From positions 4,164 to 18,158 of the forward strand of contig PCWF01000079.1 of NCBI GenBank assembly GCA_002796165.1: a stretch of DNA of 13,995 nt. Reading direction: 5' to 3'. This stretch comes from Nitrospinae bacterium CG11_big_fil_rev_8_21_14_0_20_56_8 (lineage in GTDB: Bacteria; Nitrospinota; Nitrospinia; Nitrospinales; VA-1). The notes under the pieces were generated by a model. That model was not told where the DNA came from. It searched no databases and was given only the letters and a program-made list of their open reading frames with translations. Both the position numbers and the translations under genes were made by a program. Shown here piece by piece: positions 13,928 to 13,995 of the stretch (within the stretch, counting starts at the first letter, position 1; each line of letters opens with the position of its first letter).

Positions 13928-13956
13928 GTTATTCAGGGAAATAAAAATATACTCAA
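13928..13956 (-). promoter_or_regulatory. Candidate promoter of the cyclophilin gene
   Basis: On the minus strand TTGAGT (13951-13956), a 17-bp spacer and AATAAC (13928-13933) give two 4-of-6 matches with ideal spacing, about 30 bases upstream of the ATG at 13897. The spacer is AT-rich. Confidence 0.4.
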
Positions 13957-13995
13957 GAAACTCCCGCCGGCCCTTGATCCATCGAAGCCCGCGAA

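Noticed and set aside
1..13995. CRISPR array, insertion sequence or prophage
   Set aside because: No regularly spaced repeats, transposase or integrase signatures, or phage-like genes were seen.

Overview
The window reads as a bacterial chromosome segment of moderately high GC, with no mobile genes, no CRISPR array and no tRNA or rRNA that I can see. The best lineage clue is a secreted diheme cytochrome c fused to an ethylbenzene-dehydrogenase-type heme b domain, the architecture of nitrite oxidoreductase/nitrate reductase gamma subunits (NxrC/NarC-like). With an extra monoheme cytochrome c, this points to a respiratory, possibly nitrite-oxidising organism of the Nitrospinota or Nitrospirota type. 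That assignment is inference.

Layout. 3-731 (+): C-terminal part of a probable radical SAM/SPASM-like protein cut by the window edge. 777-5596 (all -): a run read as SxtJ-family membrane protein -> STAS protein -> secreted protein with an EF-hand-like loop -> NxrC-like cytochrome -> acidic six-bladed NHL-repeat propeller. The NHL gene seems to have its own promoter, flanked by two dyads. 5597-5819: two dispersed palindromic repeats. 5820-7496 (-): a PhnC/PhnD-like ATPase and binding-protein pair with no permease, behind an extended -10 promoter. 7564-7602: a strong terminator. 7623-8048 (-): a small periplasmic cytochrome c behind a perfect sigma70 promoter and a leader of about 200 nt. 8281-9020: no convincing gene. 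9021-12922 (+): KamA-family radical SAM enzyme, polytopic GT-C-like membrane protein and DJ-1/PfpI-like protein. 13018-13897 (-): cyclophilin PpiB-like protein followed by a STAS-like DUF4325 protein.

How the genes fit together. The NxrC-like protein and the small cytochrome could both take part in periplasmic electron transfer, but no catalytic molybdopterin subunit (NxrA/NarG) or Fe-S subunit (NxrB/NarH) is present, so the gamma-like subunit is an orphan here. Its consistent neighbours, a secreted protein overlapping it and an NHL propeller just downstream, are the most system-like association in the window. The other genes look like separate housekeeping or accessory units.

I did not find a clear new defence or mobile system. 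The most unusual points are the NxrC/NHL locus, the KamA homologue with an altered substrate/PLP motif, the DJ-1-like protein without its nucleophilic cysteine, the permease-less PhnCD pair, and the consensus promoter with a structured leader upstream of the small cytochrome c.
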